Positions 8,443 to 10,291 of a stretch of 10,291 nucleotides of DNA are shown here, piece after piece. The translations under genes were made by a program, and so were the position numbers. Each line of letters begins with the position of its first letter. The stretch's first letter is position 1. A model generated the notes under the pieces. That model ran no database searches. It was not told the DNA's origin and saw only the letters and a list, made by a program, of their open reading frames with translations. The stretch is from NCBI GenBank assembly GCA_003024985.2, contig PXIH01S0000007.1. One strand, written 5' to 3'. This stretch comes from Euperipatoides rowelli. Taxonomy: Eukaryota > Onychophora > Udeonychophora > Euonychophora > Peripatopsidae.

Positions 8443-8554
8443 GTTTTACATATCAAAAATGAATTCCAATAAACGTCTAGTATTGTGTAAAATATTTAGT
8501 TTTACACATCAAAATGAATTCCAATAAACGTCTAGTATTGTGTAAAATATTTTA
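8443..8554. repeat. Tandem duplication of a 56-bp unit
   Basis: Units 8443-8498 and 8499-8554 both start GTTTTAC and share ATGAATTCCAATAAACGTCT and AGTATTGTGTAAAATATT without a mismatch. They differ only by one T/C substitution and single-base length changes in A and T runs. A third GTTTTAC follows at 8555. The near identity indicates a recent duplication. Confidence 0.92.
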
Positions 8555-8619
8555 GTTTTACTTTATTTACTGCTTTACGAAAATCCATTTTCAAATATGA
8601 TTTCAAGCTAAATTAATTG

Positions 8620-8807
8620 GAACAAAAACAACAGTGTGCTGCCCTCTACTCAGAAAACATAAGATATGACGAAAAGGTTTCCCTGCAGACCGCGGTTGGC
8701 CCCTCTTTACCTTGTACCCGCCGAACCAGTCGGCTAACGACGGGAAAAAGGTAAAAAACAAAGGACGGATGACAATGATTAAAAAAAACACTCCGGGCTA
8801 CTTAACC
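8620..8807 (-). other. GC-richer structured segment downstream of the 18S fragment
   Basis: On the - strand this follows the 18S core where variable region V7 (helix 43) should lie. It is much more GC-rich than the surrounding intron. A compound hairpin spans 8709-8754: outer arms TACCTT/AAGGTA, then CCC/GGG, then GCCGA/TCGGC around a five-base loop. Near the far end, TGAGTAGAGGGCAGC loosely resembles the CTTAGAGGGACAAGC that follows V7 in 18S. It may be an expanded V7 or unrelated inserted sequence. The 62-residue open frame here (8603-8791, - strand) is most likely a by-product. Confidence 0.4.
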
Positions 8808-8941
8808 GGCTAGAGTCTCGTTCGTTATCGGAATTGACCAGACAAATCGCTCCACCAACGAAGAATGGCCATGCACCACCACCCACTGAATTGAGAAAGT
8901 GGTATAAATGAGACTTTAAAAATGGGGCCGTCAAGTTTACC
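8808..8941 (-). pseudogene. 18S ribosomal RNA fragment (antisense to Myo18)
   Basis: Read on the - strand, 8808-8899 matches the strongly conserved 3'-major domain of nuclear 18S rRNA: ATTCAGTGGGTGGTGGTGCA, TTGGTGGAGCGATTTGTCTG and AATTCCGATAACGAACGAGA are all intact, followed by CTCTAGCC. From memory of the eukaryotic consensus I count about three substitutions over some 84 bases. Weaker similarity continues upstream on that strand to about 8941 (GGTAAACTTGACGGCCCC against GGAAAACTCACCCGGCCC). The 5' and central 18S domains are absent, and the fragment lies inside a protein-gene intron on the opposite strand, so it cannot be a working rRNA gene. No poly-A tail or flanking duplication is clear, so the route of insertion is unknown. 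Confidence 0.85.
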
Positions 8942-9246
8942 AAAAATTTTAACTGAAAAAATAATGTTCTCTATTATAACGTTGCTACATCTAATAATGA
9001 TATGAGGAGAAATAAAATGTATGAAGACATTGATATTGTATTACCGCATGTTTAAAGGGGAGCAGATGTTCGGATTTTAATCATTTGATTTATTTTAAGT
9101 CAAAGATTTATCTTAAATTAGATTTTTTTTTTAATGCTAGTATCAAACGCTTTATGTCCTAATTTCTTTTTTATTATTATTACTCAGCAATGAATTTCAC
9201 TTTCAGAGATTTAAACAATTTTTTTTTTTTTTTTTTTCAATTTCAG

Positions 9247-9347
9247 GTTATCCTGAACATTTTATGTTTGGTGAATTTAGACGAAGATTTGGCCTACTTG
9301 CCACATCTGATGACAACACATTAGTACAAAACCTAGACGATAAACAA
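9247..9347 (+). CDS. Myo18: Myosin XVIII internal exon C (start of converter)
   Basis: The two leading bases complete the Gly codon begun in exon B and are followed by 33 codons. The join reads HKQ-GYPEHFMFGEFRRRFGLLA, the conserved myosin step from the SH1 helix into the converter (G-[YF]-P-x-[HR]-x-x-[FY]-x-[ED]-F-x-x-R[FY]). It then runs through a polar stretch (TSDDNTLVQNLDDKQ) where other class XVIII myosins continue to a conserved motif with LxLSxVFFRAG. That motif is not found in the rest of the window, so the next exon lies beyond 10291. The acceptor is preceded by a run of 19 T (9219-9237) and then CAATTTCAG. The donor GTAAGA starts at 9348, and the exon ends in phase 0. At 101 bp it is short, but it is strongly supported by frame continuity and family match. 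Confidence 0.94.
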
Positions 9348-10291
9348 GTAAGAAATAATTTATATAAATTAGCCTAAATACATTTTAGAAATTTGATGAA
9401 AGTTATTGATATAAAAATAATCTGTTGAGTGCTTTTATTATTACTGTTTGATGTCTGACATGTTCAAATTTCCATTCTAGAAGTCATAATATTTGATTGA
9501 GATTTATGATAATGCAGAGAGAGAAATAGAGAGAGAAAACTAGCTCCTGATAGATTAGATCTATAAAAATGAAATTGAATCCTTTTAAACTAACAATATT
9601 TTTCTTTTCATTTGCTATTACATTATGGAAAACCGTAATTTTTGCATCAGCTGTGGCGAATTCTAATTTCATCTGGGTTCATTGAATGCTTTTTTTCATA
9701 CTAAGTTTGTTTGTTTATCTGCTAACATTTATCTTTTAACAACTTGAGTTGATCGAATTATTATTTTTTAACATTAAAAAAATAAACATTGGTGGAATTT
9801 TTTTAATAAGATTGTGACAGAAACGTAAAGAATAAAACTTAAAGTTCACCTACCTTGTTTATTAGTTTTTTTATATTATTGGTAGTCAAAGATTTTTTTT
9901 TCTACCTTAATAAAAAAAAGGAGCCACAAGTAGAACAAATTTTCTTGAACATGTTCAAAACGTGAAATTATAATGTTCTGTGAAATTAGAGTGAGAATAC
10001 TGTTCTAGACTAATACTAACTGTTGACGATTTGGAGGCTGGAAAGCGTGATCAAAGCCTTGTAACAGTTGGAAAAGAAATGAGAACCAACCGAATTTTAG
10101 TGAAACAAAAGCATTAATTTATTTTCATGAAACATGACTTCAACAGGAATAAAGATTTGTACAAATTAAGAATATAACAATTTCAATAGTCGGAGAGATG
10201 GTTATAGTAAAAAACAATTTGAACTTTTCATTAATTCAATTAAATGATTCAAATATAGAATTATTATGGTTTTGTTGTGAAATTGAGGGGA
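9348..10291 (+). other. Myo18 downstream intron (5' part)
   Basis: The intron opens with donor GTAAGA after exon C and runs off the window. It is AT-rich, with a short GA-repeat at about 9516-9537 (GAGAGAGAAATAGAGAGAG) and several T or A runs. I found no next myosin exon, no transposon ends and no RNA gene. The antisense 62-residue open frame at 9484-9672 is AT-rich low-complexity sequence without a recognisable family. Confidence 0.75.

Larger units (their letters stand above)
4059..9246 (+). other. Myo18 intron between exons B and C
   Basis: This is a complete GT-AG intron of 5188 bp in phase 1, with donor GTAAAG and acceptor TTTCAG after a 19-T tract. Positions 4060-4600 are AT-rich and hold only a hairpin at 4278-4321. 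Repeats and transposons occupy 4637-5632, 6112-6501, perhaps 7318-7928, and 8443-8554. An antisense 18S rRNA fragment lies near 8620-8941. The stretches 5640-5930, 6512-7310, 7935-8440 and 8945-9215 are AT-rich with homopolymer runs (for example G runs at about 6712-6721 and 8040-8050), and I recognise no gene in them. Confidence 0.85.

Noticed and set aside
8603-8791. 62-residue - strand open frame
   Set aside because: It overlaps the structured segment next to the 18S fragment, is short, and has no recognisable domain.
9479-9490. Acceptor-like CATTCTAG as the start of a further myosin exon
   Set aside because: The sequence after it meets a stop within three codons in one phase and shows no converter or VFFRAG-like continuation.
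9484-9672. 62-residue - strand open frame in the last intron
   Set aside because: It has AT-rich composition, no family look, and lies within a clear intron.

Overview
The window is eukaryotic nuclear DNA from an animal: very AT-rich, with long non-coding stretches, GT-AG introns and many short transposon remnants. It carries three internal exons of a class XVIII myosin heavy chain (Myo18) on the + strand, separated by introns of about 1.7 and 5.2 kb. The gene extends beyond both ends of the window. The mobile-element content, especially TTAA-bounded elements and a GGTGGTAC-type terminus, recalls mollusc or other lophotrochozoan genomes. That lineage assignment is a weak inference; 'animal' is firm.

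Layout: 1-1981 is the end of an upstream intron, with two short inverted-repeat DNA transposons almost side by side (134-426, flanked by an 8-bp duplication, and 451-1119, flanked by TTAA). Exon A (1982-2162) encodes the loop-2 region of the motor. Intron 2163-3847 holds a minisatellite of about 77 bp built of alternating A/B units, followed by further diverged direct repeats. Exon B (3848-4058) encodes the actin-binding HFVHC segment, a class XVIII insert and the SH2/SH1 helix region, in which both reactive cysteines are absent. Intron 4059-9246 holds a degenerate YAACAYRG repeat, a 20-bp minisatellite containing an exact 109-bp duplication, a 390-bp DNA transposon with a near-perfect 10-bp target duplication, a possible TTAA-bounded element, a 56-bp tandem duplication and an antisense fragment of nuclear 18S ribosomal RNA. 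Exon C (9247-9347) encodes the start of the converter. The rest is intron.

The three exons join in frame (junction phases 0 and 1, ending in phase 0) to 164 continuous motor-domain residues. Nothing here looks like an unknown gene system. The most notable items are the 18S fragment with its strong hairpin, the A/B minisatellite, and the transposon insertions whose ends and target duplications can be read directly.
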